From NCBI GenBank assembly GCA_948543815.1, contig CAOVHW010000005.1, forward strand, positions 53,831-117,830: a stretch of DNA of 64,000 nt, given 5' to 3'. The DNA comes from an uncultured Eubacteriales bacterium. GTDB lineage: Bacteria; Bacillota; Clostridia; Lachnospirales; CAMVHY01. Position 1 is the stretch's first letter, and each line of letters starts with the position of its first letter. A program made the position numbers and the translations under genes. Below are positions 53,378-60,571 of this stretch, in pieces. The notes beneath the pieces are model-generated. The model was not told where the DNA came from. It did not search any database and saw only the letters and a program-made list of their open reading frames with translations.

Positions 53378-54355
53378 TTGGAATGTTATAGAGATCAAAG
53401 GGAACGTGAAGAACGTGAAAGAGAGCAATTTGCATTTAATGTTGCAAATTCCGGAGCTGATGTGGTTGGTCTTGCAGGAGCTTTTGCAGGTGCAGTGGGC
53501 GCTTATAATAACTACAAAAATTTGAAAAATCAGCATAATAAATTACAAAAAGAACTTGCTGAAAAAGATGAAATTCTAAGGCTACAAAGAGAAGAAAGAA
53601 AAGAAATATATACTGAAACTGATAACTTAAAAAAAGAATTAGCAGAAGGAATGAGGGATTATTATCAAAAAATTTTACACGAATTTATTTATCCTTATGT
53701 AAAACCCGTTTCTGAACAGCTAGATAAAATGCTACGTGAACGAGGAACAACTTTAAGTAATGATGAATATATTGCGAAAGTAAAAGAAATTGTTGCCAAA
53801 TGTATAAGAACTGTATGTGAAGAAAATAGAGTTGACCAAGATAAGATGAATTTTATGGTTTTTCTTGCAAAAAAAACAGAAACTATTCAATATATAATTT
53901 CAATGGATAATTGCCCTAGTTTAGCAAGATTCATAAATAATTCTGCAATAGCGGTCGTAAACAATTATGGGATTAATTATTTTTGCGAAAACATAGCATC
54001 ATTTTTTTCAATGTTCACACCAAAAGAAATTACAGCAGGATATCCTTCAAACGAAACGTTCTCTTGGGCAAATGAAGAACAAATAGCTCGTATTGTATGT
54101 GATTTAATACCTTCTTATGGGCAAAGAATCGTTTTGTTTGGAGATAATTTAAAATATCTTAATAAATATCAGACACCCATGTTAACTCCACAACAAACTC
54201 AAGCTATTAAGAATAAAAGATTTAATTTTCCTCAAAATTCACCTATATATGAAGAAATATATCAATACCATTCAACATACGGAAGAGGAAAAGATTACTC
54301 AAATCAAAACGTTCCAAAATTAGAAGAAGATAGTAATTGCTGCCTCCTTATATAA
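53378..54355 (+). CDS. Putative secreted effector, family P copy 1, C-terminal CaaX-like NCCLLI, 325 aa
   Basis: Not a family I recognise. Starts at TTG 53378 after AAGGAGG. Residues 1-20 are MECYRDQREREEREREQFAF (highly charged). A glycine/alanine-rich hydrophobic segment (GADVVGLAGAFAGAVGAYNN) and a coiled coil (about 50-90) follow. The middle (about 95-205) is shared with copy 3 (MRDYYQKILHEFIYP). The C-terminal third is conserved in all copies: FFSMFTPKEI, AGYPSNETFSWANE, QRIVLFGDNLKYLN and RFNFPQNSPIY. It ends EEDSNCCLLI, in which CLLI fits the eukaryotic CaaX prenylation box with an adjacent cysteine. It is transcribed divergently from the T4SS operon. Confidence 0.8.
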   Translation: MECYRDQREREEREREQFAFNVANSGADVVGLAGAFAGAVGAYNNYKNLKNQHNKLQKELAEKDEILRLQREERKEIYTETDNLKKELAEGMRDYYQKILHEFIYPYVKPVSEQLDKMLRERGTTLSNDEYIAKVKEIVAKCIRTVCEENRVDQDKMNFMVFLAKKTETIQYIISMDNCPSLARFINNSAIAVVNNYGINYFCENIASFFSMFTPKEITAGYPSNETFSWANEEQIARIVCDLIPSYGQRIVLFGDNLKYLNKYQTPMLTPQQTQAIKNKRFNFPQNSPIYEEIYQYHSTYGRGKDYSNQNVPKLEEDSNCCLLI

Positions 54356-54356
54356 T

Positions 54357-54393
54357 AAAAAAAAGATGAAGACTATTTCCTTCATCTTTTTTT
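54357..54393. terminator. Bidirectional terminator of gene pair 1
   Basis: Stem AAAAAGATGAAG / CTTCATCTTTTT with a short loop between the two convergent stop codons; repeated in pairs 2 and 3. Confidence 0.85.
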
Positions 54394-54404
54394 ATTAACT
54401 AATT

Positions 54405-54995
54405 TTAAATAAGAAGGCATGGATCATTTTTATATTGTAAAGGCACAGCTTGCGATGCACACGACGCATAATATTTACTATTATATTGTTTCAATAAATA
54501 TTCAGGCATATTCCTAAGATAAAACCTTAACAACACATATTGCTCATAAGTAATAAGCCATAACTGTTCTTCAGTAAAATATTTTGCTCTCTCTCCAAAC
54601 AATCCTAATTTTGTATTAAAATATCTTATATGAAAATTCGGAATATTTTTTATCTGTTCTTTTCTCGCAGATCTATAAGCTATTTCTGGAATAAAATTCT
54701 CCTTGGAATCATTTTCTATATCTATAGTATCAAACATAGCAAAATAATAATCACCAAATTCTTCTGAATCATTATAATTTATTTTTGATATAGCGTCTTT
54801 TATGCCGCAATTATATTTTTTCTCTAATTTACGCCTTAATTCTCTGCCTTTTTCTATTTTTATATCATCACTCTCATCTTCCTCCTCTTCATGAAATTTT
54901 AACCTTTCAATTTCGCGTTGTTGTTTTGCAAGCCTTTCTTCATAATCAGCAAATCTTCTTTCAACTTCATAACTTGAATAATAAAGTTCACTCAT
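54405..54995 (-). CDS. Putative secreted effector, family M copy 1, C-terminal CaaX-like PCLLI, 196 aa
   Basis: Unrecognised. Starts MSELYYSSYEVERRFADYEE, continues as a short acidic coiled coil to about residue 55, then a helical domain with IPEIAYRSARKEQIKNIP and LGLFGERAKYFTEEQLWLI. That LFGxxxKYFTxxQ motif parallels LFGDNLKYLNxYQ of the + strand family, so the two families may be distant relatives. It ends QYKNDPCLLI: cysteine at -4 followed by two aliphatics and Ile, a CaaX box. A G10 tract lies in the leader 10 nt before ATG. It differs from copy 2 at only a handful of residues. Confidence 0.8.
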   Translation of the reverse strand: MSELYYSSYEVERRFADYEERLAKQQREIERLKFHEEEEDESDDIKIEKGRELRRKLEKKYNCGIKDAISKINYNDSEEFGDYYFAMFDTIDIENDSKENFIPEIAYRSARKEQIKNIPNFHIRYFNTKLGLFGERAKYFTEEQLWLITYEQYVLLRFYLRNMPEYLLKQYNSKYYASCASQAVPLQYKNDPCLLI

Positions 54996-55005
54996 ATTGT
55001 TTGTA

Positions 55006-55015
55006 CCCCCCCCCC
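55006..55015 (-). repeat. G10 tract in leader of family M copy 1
   Basis: Ten C on the + strand (ten G in the transcript) starting 10 nt upstream of ATG, where the ribosome site belongs. No other ribosome site is present. Such a tract is very unusual in DNA this AT-rich. Confidence 0.95.
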
Positions 55016-55111
55016 TAAAATTTCAAAAAAACACATTTAACATAATAAAATAAAAACTTAATTTTATTAAGTAACATCAACTCGCTTTCTTAATTTTTTT
55101 CTAATATCATT

Positions 55112-55140
55112 TATATAACATATTTTACATAATATGTCAA
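55112..55140 (-). promoter_or_regulatory. SigA promoter of family M copy 1
   Basis: TTGACA (55135-55140), 17 bp, TATATA (55112-55117). It gives a leader of roughly 110 nt that carries the G tract. The 54996-55352 region also holds the 16-nt inverted repeat and the + promoter of copy 2, and no gene. Confidence 0.75.
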
Positions 55141-55186
55141 TTATTTTTTAATCATGTAAAACGTTTGTAATCAATATAATGTTTTT

Positions 55187-55202
55187 TTGCATAATAATGC
55201 AA
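55187..55202. promoter_or_regulatory. Inverted repeat TTGCATAATAATGCAA, copy 1
   Basis: TTGCAT and ATGCAA arms around 4 bp, located between the divergent family M and family P promoters. The same 16 nt recur at 57021-57036 and 59051-59066. Candidate operator. Confidence 0.55.
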
Positions 55203-55271
55203 TTCTCTGACCTTTTTTCTTTTAGCAAACAATGTAACTCGACAAAATATGAATTTATACCTTAAAAATGC

Positions 55272-55300
55272 TTGTAAAATTAAAAATTAAATGCTATAAA
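55272..55300 (+). promoter_or_regulatory. SigA promoter of family P copy 2
   Basis: TTGTAA (55272-55277), 17 bp, extended -10 TGCTATAAA with TATAAA at 55295-55300. Confidence 0.7.
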
Positions 55301-55352
55301 TGTATAGTAATTATTGCCAATTTCATTTTATAAATTTTAAGGAGGAATTATT

Positions 55353-56186
55353 TTGGAATGTTATAGAGATCAAAGGGAACGTGAAGAACGTGAAAGAGAG
55401 CAATTTGCATTTAATGTTGCAAATGCTGGAGCTGATGTGGTTGGTCTTGCAGGAGCTTTTGCAGGTGCAGTAAATGCTCATAATAACTACAGAAATTTGA
55501 AAAATGAATGTAATAAATTACAAAAAGAAATTGCTGAAAAGAAAGAAAGTCTAAGGTTACAAAGAAAAGAAAAAATAAATACGCTAAAAGAAAATGATGG
55601 TATTAAATTACGATTGGGAGAATTAAATAGAAAATATTTTAAAACAAGATATGAAACAAGTTACGAAGCATGGCAAAGCATTCAAGAGTGTCCGCAAATT
55701 GCAAATAGAACACCATCATTAAAAAAATATTTACACATGACAAAATTCCCTAGCTTACCAGAATATATAAATTCAGATATAATAGAAGATGTAAATAAAA
55801 ATGGTGTTAATTGCTTTCACGAAAAAGAAGCATTTTTTTCAATGTTCACACCAGAAGAAATTGCAGCAGGATATCCTTCAAACGAATTATTTTCTTGGGC
55901 AAATGAAGAACAAATAGCTCTTATTGTAGGTGATTTAATACCTTGTTACGGACAAAGAATCGTTTTATTTGGGAATAATTTAAAATATCTTAATGAATAT
56001 CAGGTATCCATGTTAAATTCACAACAAATTCAAGCTATTAAGAATGAAAGATTTAATTTTCCTCAAAATTCACCTATATATAAAGAAATATATCAATACC
56101 ATTCGACATACGGAAGAGGAAAAGATTACTCAAATCAAAACGTCCCAAAATTAGAAGAAGATAGTAATTGCTGCCTTCTTATATAA
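55353..56186 (+). CDS. Putative secreted effector, family P copy 2, C-terminal CaaX-like NCCLLI, 277 aa
   Basis: TTG start after AAGGAGG. The N-terminal 55 residues are nearly identical to copies 1 and 3, and so is the C-terminal part from FFSMFTPEEIAAGYPSNE to NCCLLI. The middle (about 75-150) is unrelated to the other copies (KYFKTRYETSYEAWQSIQEC and following), so the protein is a mosaic with an exchanged central cassette. The conserved ends suggest export and lipidation signals around a variable functional part; this is inference. Confidence 0.8.
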   Translation: MECYRDQREREEREREQFAFNVANAGADVVGLAGAFAGAVNAHNNYRNLKNECNKLQKEIAEKKESLRLQRKEKINTLKENDGIKLRLGELNRKYFKTRYETSYEAWQSIQECPQIANRTPSLKKYLHMTKFPSLPEYINSDIIEDVNKNGVNCFHEKEAFFSMFTPEEIAAGYPSNELFSWANEEQIALIVGDLIPCYGQRIVLFGNNLKYLNEYQVSMLNSQQIQAIKNERFNFPQNSPIYKEIYQYHSTYGRGKDYSNQNVPKLEEDSNCCLLI

Positions 56187-56189
56187 TAT

Positions 56190-56226
56190 AAAAAAAGATG
56201 AAGACTATTTTCTTCATCTTTTTTTT
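56190..56226. terminator. Bidirectional terminator of gene pair 2
   Basis: Stem AAAAAGATGAAG / CTTCATCTTTTT, same as pair 1. Confidence 0.85.
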
Positions 56227-56237
56227 ATTAACTAATT

Positions 56238-56828
56238 TTAAATAATAAGGCATGGATCATTTTTATATTGTAAAGGCACAGCTTGCGATGCATACGACGC
56301 ATAATATTTACTATCATATTGTTTCAATAAATATTCAGGCATATTCCTAAGATAAAGCCTTAACAACACATATTGCTCATAAGTAATAAGCCATAACTGT
56401 TCTTCAGTAAAATATTTTGCTCTCTCTCCAAACAATCCTAATTTTGTATTAAAATATCTTATATGAAAATTCGGAATATTTTTTATCTGTTCTTTTCTCG
56501 CAGATCTATAAGCTATTTCTGGAATAAAATTCTCCTTGGAATCATTTTCTATATCTATAGTATCAAACATAGCAAAATAATAATCACCAAATTCTTCTGA
56601 ATCATTATAATTTATTTTTGATATAGCTTCTTTTATGCCGCAATTATATTTTTTCTCTAATTTACGCCTTAATTCACGTCCTTTTTCTATTTTTATATAA
56701 TCACTCTCATCTTCCTCCTCTTCATGAAATTTTAACCTTTCAATTTCGCGCTGTTGTTTTGCAAGCCTTTCTTCATAATCAGCAAATTTTCTTTCAACTT
56801 CATAACTTGAATAATAAGATTCACTCAT
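56238..56828 (-). CDS. Putative secreted effector, family M copy 2, C-terminal CaaX-like PCLII, 196 aa
   Basis: Near-identical to copy 1 (54405-54995), with scattered substitutions such as MSESYYSS for MSELYYSS and KFADYEE for RFADYEE. It ends YKNDPCLII, so the CaaX pattern is kept although the third residue changed from Leu to Ile. The leader carries a G11 tract where copy 1 has G10. The near-identity implies a recent duplication or gene conversion. Confidence 0.8.
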   Translation of the reverse strand: MSESYYSSYEVERKFADYEERLAKQQREIERLKFHEEEEDESDYIKIEKGRELRRKLEKKYNCGIKEAISKINYNDSEEFGDYYFAMFDTIDIENDSKENFIPEIAYRSARKEQIKNIPNFHIRYFNTKLGLFGERAKYFTEEQLWLITYEQYVLLRLYLRNMPEYLLKQYDSKYYASYASQAVPLQYKNDPCLII

Positions 56829-56838
56829 ATTGTTTGTA

Positions 56839-56849
56839 CCCCCCCCCCC
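56839..56849 (-). repeat. G11 tract in leader of family M copy 2
   Basis: Eleven C on the + strand in the same position as in copy 1, one base longer, with otherwise matching flanks. Length difference between near-identical copies is what slipped-strand mispairing produces. Confidence 0.95.
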
Positions 56850-56945
56850 TAAAATTTCAAAAAAACATATTTAACATAATAAAATAAAAACTTAATTTTA
56901 CTAAGTAACATCAACTCGCTTTCTTAATTTTTTTCTAATATCATT

Positions 56946-56974
56946 TATATAACATATTTTACATAATATGTCAA
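56946..56974 (-). promoter_or_regulatory. SigA promoter of family M copy 2
   Basis: TTGACA (56969-56974), 17 bp, TATATA (56946-56951). The 56829-57186 region contains no gene. Confidence 0.75.
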
Positions 56975-57020
56975 TTATTTTTTAATCATGTAAAACGTTT
57001 GTAATCAATATAATGTTTTT

Positions 57021-57036
57021 TTGCATAATAATGCAA
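57021..57036. promoter_or_regulatory. Inverted repeat TTGCATAATAATGCAA, copy 2
   Basis: Same 16 nt and same position as at 55187-55202, between divergent promoters. Confidence 0.55.
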
Positions 57037-57105
57037 TTCTCTGACCTTTTTTCTTTTAGCAAACAATGTAACTCGACAAAATATGAATTTATACCTTAAA
57101 AATGC

Positions 57106-57134
57106 TTGTAAAATTAAAAATTAAATGCTATAAA
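57106..57134 (+). promoter_or_regulatory. SigA promoter of family P copy 3
   Basis: TTGTAA (57106-57111), 17 bp, TATAAA (57129-57134) with TGC extension. Confidence 0.7.
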
Positions 57135-57186
57135 TGTATAGTAATTATTGCCAATTTCATTTTATAAATTTTAAGGAGGAATTATT

Positions 57187-58242
57187 TTGGAATGTTATAG
57201 AGATCAAAGGGAACGTGAAGAACGTGAAAGAGAGCAATTTGCATTTAATGTTGCAAATTCCGGAGCTGATGTGGTTGGTCTTGCAGGAGCTTTTGCAGGT
57301 GCAGTGGGCGCTTATAATAACTACAAAAATTTGAAAAATCAGTGTAATAAAGCAAAAAAAGAACTTGCTGGAAAACAAAAAGAACTTGCTGAAGTAAAAA
57401 GACAAAGAAAATTACAAATAGAAGAAAACCAAATATTGAGAGAAAAAGCCCAAAATTTGATAATACAAACTGCACAAAAAATGAGGGATTATTATCAAAA
57501 AATTTTACACGAGTTTATTTATCCTTTTGTAAAACCCTCTATTAATTCTCTAAATAAATTGCTAGATGAACGAGGAATAACTTTAAGTACTGATAAATAT
57601 ATTGTGCAATTAAAAGAAATTGTTGCCGGATGTACAAAAATTTTATGTGAAAGAGCTGGAGTTAACCAAGATAATATGAATTTTATGGTTTTTCTTGCGA
57701 AAAAAACAGAAACTATTCAACATATAATTTCAATGGGTAATTGCCCTAGTTTAGCAAGATTCATAAATAATTCTGCAATAGCGGTCGTAAACAATTATGG
57801 GATTAATTATTTTTGCGAAGAAATAACAGTTTTTTTTTCAATGTTCACACCAAAAGAAATTGCAGCAGGATATCCTTCAAACGAAACGTTCTCTTGGGCA
57901 AATGAAAAACAAATAGATTATATTGTAGGTGATTTAATACCTTGTTACGGACAAAGAATCGTTTTATTTGGAGATAATTTAAAATATCTTAATGAATATC
58001 AGGTGACCATGTTAACTCCACAACAAACTCAATCTATTAAGAATAAAAGATTTAATTTTCCTCAAAATTCACCTATATATGAATACCATTCGACATACGG
58101 AAGAGAAAGAGATTGCTCAAATCAAAATGTTCCAGAATTAGAAATATGCCAATACCATCCGACATACGGAAGAGGAAGAGATTACTCAAATCAAAATGTT
58201 CCAGAATTAGAAGAAGATAGTAATTGCTGCCTCCTTATATAA
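57187..58242 (+). CDS. Putative secreted effector, family P copy 3, C-terminal CaaX-like NCCLLI, 351 aa
   Basis: TTG start after AAGGAGG. It has the shared N-terminus, a longer coiled coil than copy 1 (KKELAGKQKELAEVKRQRK), the same middle type as copy 1 (MRDYYQKILHEFIYP) and the shared C-terminal domain. Near the end a segment of about 20 residues is duplicated: YHSTYGRERDCSNQNVPELE is followed by YHPTYGRGRDYSNQNVPELE. The chain then ends EEDSNCCLLI like the others. Confidence 0.8.
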   Translation: MECYRDQREREEREREQFAFNVANSGADVVGLAGAFAGAVGAYNNYKNLKNQCNKAKKELAGKQKELAEVKRQRKLQIEENQILREKAQNLIIQTAQKMRDYYQKILHEFIYPFVKPSINSLNKLLDERGITLSTDKYIVQLKEIVAGCTKILCERAGVNQDNMNFMVFLAKKTETIQHIISMGNCPSLARFINNSAIAVVNNYGINYFCEEITVFFSMFTPKEIAAGYPSNETFSWANEKQIDYIVGDLIPCYGQRIVLFGDNLKYLNEYQVTMLTPQQTQSIKNKRFNFPQNSPIYEYHSTYGRERDCSNQNVPELEICQYHPTYGRGRDYSNQNVPELEEDSNCCLLI

Positions 58243-58245
58243 TAT

Positions 58246-58279
58246 AAAAAAAGATGAAGATTATTTCCTTCATCTTTTT
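58246..58279. terminator. Bidirectional terminator of gene pair 3
   Basis: Stem AAAAAGATGAAG / CTTCATCTTTTT-like, as in pairs 1 and 2. Confidence 0.8.
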
Positions 58280-58298
58280 CGTTTTGCTATTAATTATA

Positions 58299-58856
58299 TT
58301 AAATCAAAAAACTATCTTTACTATCTTTGTAATAAGAAAATTGTGCTGGATTTTGATGTTCCAAAAAAAAACTTTTTTGCCTTTTAGTCAATAAAATTGA
58401 TATTAAGCTATACTGCCTTTCAGTAATACCAGTCATATGATCTTTTTTTAAAGCTCTTACCCTTGAACCAAACTTAGCTATAGAATCTCCAAAAGCGTCT
58501 ATAGTATAAAATAAAATATTTTTAATTTGCGTTCTTCTTGCTTTCTTGAAAGCTTCTTCTGGAATAAGTCCTTTTTTTATTTCGTAATAGGAAAACATAG
58601 CAAAATAAAAATCATTAAATTCACGTTCATTAGAATAATCAATTCTTTTTAAAGCTTCTTCGAAACTACCGTATTTTTTAATTAAAATTCCTCTTGCAGA
58701 TTCACCTTCATCTTTTTTTTCAGCGTCCGATAAACATTCCTCCTCTTCTTCATAAGCTCTTAATCTTTCAATTATGCTATCTCTCTCTTTGAGCTCTCTT
58801 TTATAATATTCAATCGTTCTTTCAACTTCATAACTTGAATAATAAAATTCACTCAT
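58299..58856 (-). CDS. Putative effector, family M divergent copy 3, CaaX cysteine lost (DSFLI)
   Basis: Diverged member: it starts MSEFYYSSYEVERTIEYYKR like the other family M proteins, but the rest differs more, while keeping the layout (acidic segment, IPEEAFKKARRTQIKNI, then helices). It ends YKDSKDSFLI, so the position of the CaaX cysteine holds serine. Preferred start is ATG 58856 by homology. An upstream ATG at 58880 is in frame across the G9 tract (adding MKGGGTNN); with one G more or fewer that frame stops within a few codons. Confidence 0.75.
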   Translation of the reverse strand: MSEFYYSSYEVERTIEYYKRELKERDSIIERLRAYEEEEECLSDAEKKDEGESARGILIKKYGSFEEALKRIDYSNEREFNDFYFAMFSYYEIKKGLIPEEAFKKARRTQIKNILFYTIDAFGDSIAKFGSRVRALKKDHMTGITERQYSLISILLTKRQKSFFLEHQNPAQFSYYKDSKDSFLI

Positions 58857-58866
58857 ATTGTTTGTA

Positions 58867-58875
58867 CCCCCCCCC
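58867..58875 (-). repeat. G9 tract in leader of family M copy 3
   Basis: Nine C on the + strand. Here an ATG lies directly upstream of the tract (ATGAA then G9) and is in frame with the gene only at this tract length modulo 3. Confidence 0.95.
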
Positions 58876-58975
58876 TTCATAAAATTTCAAAAAAACATAT
58901 TTGACATAATAAAACAAAAACTTAATTTTATTAAGTAACATCAATTCTCTTTCTTAATTTTTTTCTAATGTCATT

Positions 58976-59004
58976 TATATAACATATCTTACATAATATG
59001 TCAA
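58976..59004 (-). promoter_or_regulatory. SigA promoter of family M copy 3
   Basis: TTGACA (58999-59004), 17 bp, TATATA (58976-58981). Confidence 0.75.
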
Positions 59005-59050
59005 TTATTTTTTAATCATGTAAAACGTTTGTAATTAATATAACATTTTT

Positions 59051-59066
59051 TTGCATAATAATGCAA
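59051..59066. promoter_or_regulatory. Inverted repeat TTGCATAATAATGCAA, copy 3
   Basis: Retained exactly although the bases around it have diverged and no + gene follows, which argues that the site itself matters. Confidence 0.5.
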
Positions 59067-59141
59067 CCTTCTAATTTTTTTCTTTTAACAAACTATATAA
59101 CCTTATAAAATTGAAATTTATACGGTACAAATTTTTATATT

Positions 59142-59552
59142 TTAAAGTACATGCTTAAACGTTTTTTTCAATAAAATAAATTCTTCTATACGTTTTTCAG
59201 AAAAATAACAAAAAGTTGCTTTCAACTGTTCCATAGTAAATGCACCTATTTGTTTATTAGTAAAATAATTAACTTTAAAACGAAAAAGAGTTATTTTGAG
59301 ACCAAATCTAGGTACTAAAGAAAGTGGTATATTTAATATATGTTTTTGAGTTGCTTGCAAATATGCTGATTCAGGAATATATTTAATATCAGATAATCGG
59401 CACATAGAAAAAAATGTATCAGGAAATTCATCGGCTTCATAGAATTTTATTTTTTTTATGCAAGTAATCCAATTTTTTGCTCCTGTTTTGTAAATCAATT
59501 CAGATTTTAAATCTGTAAAATCGTTATAATTAATTTTTCTTTTTCGCAACAT
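59142..59552 (-). CDS. Family M-like protein without Cys box, 136 aa
   Basis: Distant short relative at the end of the array. It lacks the N-terminal MSExYYSSYEVER segment and begins in the domain equivalent to residue 55 onward of the others. It retains IPESAYLQATQKHILNIP and ITLFRFKVNYFTNKQIGAFT, parallel to IPEIAYRSARKEQIKNIP and LGLFGERAKYFTEEQLWLIT. The C-terminus is KTFKHVL, with no cysteine. ATG follows GAAGGA and there is no G tract, but the promoter resembles those of the other family M genes. Confidence 0.68.
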   Translation of the reverse strand: MLRKRKINYNDFTDLKSELIYKTGAKNWITCIKKIKFYEADEFPDTFFSMCRLSDIKYIPESAYLQATQKHILNIPLSLVPRFGLKITLFRFKVNYFTNKQIGAFTMEQLKATFCYFSEKRIEEFILLKKTFKHVL

Positions 59553-59629
59553 TTTAATTTTTCCTTCTCATAAACTCCTAGAATATATTATGAAAAACAA
59601 ATTTACAATTATCGACACGTTTTATTTTA

Positions 59630-59658
59630 TATATAAAATATTTTACATAATACGTCAA
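59630..59658 (-). promoter_or_regulatory. SigA promoter of the 136-aa family M-like gene
   Basis: TTGACG (59653-59658), 17 bp, TATATA (59630-59635). The spacer (ATTATGTAAAATAT core) is nearly the same as in the family M promoters. Confidence 0.7.
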
Positions 59659-59772
59659 ATATTTTTTATAGCAATACATTATCAATATGTTTTATATTTA
59701 AATTCATATCAGAAATATTTTTTTCTATTGACATTTATATTTTTATAAGCGTATAATAAATTTGTTTTGGAT

Positions 59773-59860
59773 GGAGAAGTACTCAAGAGGCTGAAGAGGT
59801 GCCCCTGCTAAGGGCATAGGTCGAGAAATCGGCGCGAGGGTTCAAATCCCTCCTTCTCCG
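59773..59860 (+). tRNA. tRNA-Ser (GCT)
   Basis: Class II tRNA of 88 nt with acceptor halves GGAGAAG and CTTCTCC, a long variable arm, and anticodon loop CTGCTAA giving GCT. No encoded CCA. It borders the accessory array and could have served as an integration site, but no duplicated tRNA 3' end was seen. Confidence 0.95.
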
Positions 59861-59876
59861 TAAATTATAAAAGAAC

Positions 59877-59907
59877 CTCATAGATAAAATTATCTATGAG
59901 ATTTTTT
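59877..59907. terminator. Terminator after tRNA-Ser
   Basis: Stem CTCATAGATA / TATCTATGAG with a 4-nt loop followed by T residues; also suited to end the convergent cotJ operon. Confidence 0.8.
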
Positions 59908-59931
59908 ATATAAAAATTTTTATTTAGCAAA

Positions 59932-60555
59932 TTAATTTTCTTCGCAGTTACAACTTTTTTTACACGGATTATTATTTTCTATCGGAAAAACTTTTTTCTT
60001 CCCCATTTCATCTTGTACGTACATTAAACATTCTCCAAAACGTTGGAAGTGTACAATCTCACGCGTACGTAAAAACCTTATTGGATCCATTACATCTGGA
60101 TCATCTATGAACTTCATTATATATTCATAAGTTTTTCGTGCCTTTTCCTCTGCCGCCATATCTTCATATAAATCTACCGCTGGATTCCCTGTCGACTGAA
60201 TATATGCAGCAGTAAATGGAGTACCGGCCGCATTAGCTGGATAAATTCCAACGCCATGGTCAACATAATATGCATCTAAGCCACTCTCTTTTAATTGTTC
60301 TTCTGTTAAATCACGAGTAAGTTGATGAACAATTGCACCAATAATTTCTAAATGTGCTAGCTCTTCAGTTCCTATATCATTTAAAGTTGCTTTAGCCTCT
60401 GGTGTTAGCATACTAAATCGTTGACTTAAATATCTAAGTGAGGCACCAAGTTCACCATCCGGTCCACCATATTGCGTTAAAATTAATTTAGCTAAAGTAG
60501 GATTCGTATGTTTTATTTTAACAGGGTACTCCAATTTTTTTTCATATATCCACAT
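59932..60555 (-). CDS. cotJC: Spore coat protein CotJC (manganese catalase family)
   Basis: Spore coat component of the Mn-catalase/ferritin-like family. The 207 residues open with MWIYEKKLEYPVKIKHTNP and contain diiron/dimanganese-type ligands in IGTEELAHLEIIGAIVHQL, the AAEEKARKTYEYIM helix, and LRTREIVHFQRFGECL. The tail has a Cys-rich end (NPCKKSCNCEEN). It is the last gene of cotJA-cotJB-cotJC. Confidence 0.95.
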   Translation of the reverse strand: MWIYEKKLEYPVKIKHTNPTLAKLILTQYGGPDGELGASLRYLSQRFSMLTPEAKATLNDIGTEELAHLEIIGAIVHQLTRDLTEEQLKESGLDAYYVDHGVGIYPANAAGTPFTAAYIQSTGNPAVDLYEDMAAEEKARKTYEYIMKFIDDPDVMDPIRFLRTREIVHFQRFGECLMYVQDEMGKKKVFPIENNNPCKKSCNCEEN

Positions 60556-60571
60556 TTTATAAAGAAGCCTC

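Larger units (their letters stand above)
53340..59100. repeat. Tandem array of convergent gene-pair modules (three copies plus a truncated fourth)
   Basis: Each unit of about 1.83-2.0 kb holds a + gene and a convergent minus gene separated by a shared terminator, followed by a 358-359 bp divergent intergenic region. Copies begin at 53378, 55353 and 57187 (+ starts) and 54995, 56828 and 58856 (minus starts). The intergenic DNA of copies 1 and 2 is almost identical. The third intergenic region runs into an extra minus gene at 59142-59552 instead of a fourth + gene. Confidence 0.9.

Noticed and set aside
40871..59552. A complete integrative conjugative element
   Set aside because: No relaxase, integrase, excisionase, oriT or flanking direct repeats were seen, although parts may lie outside the window.
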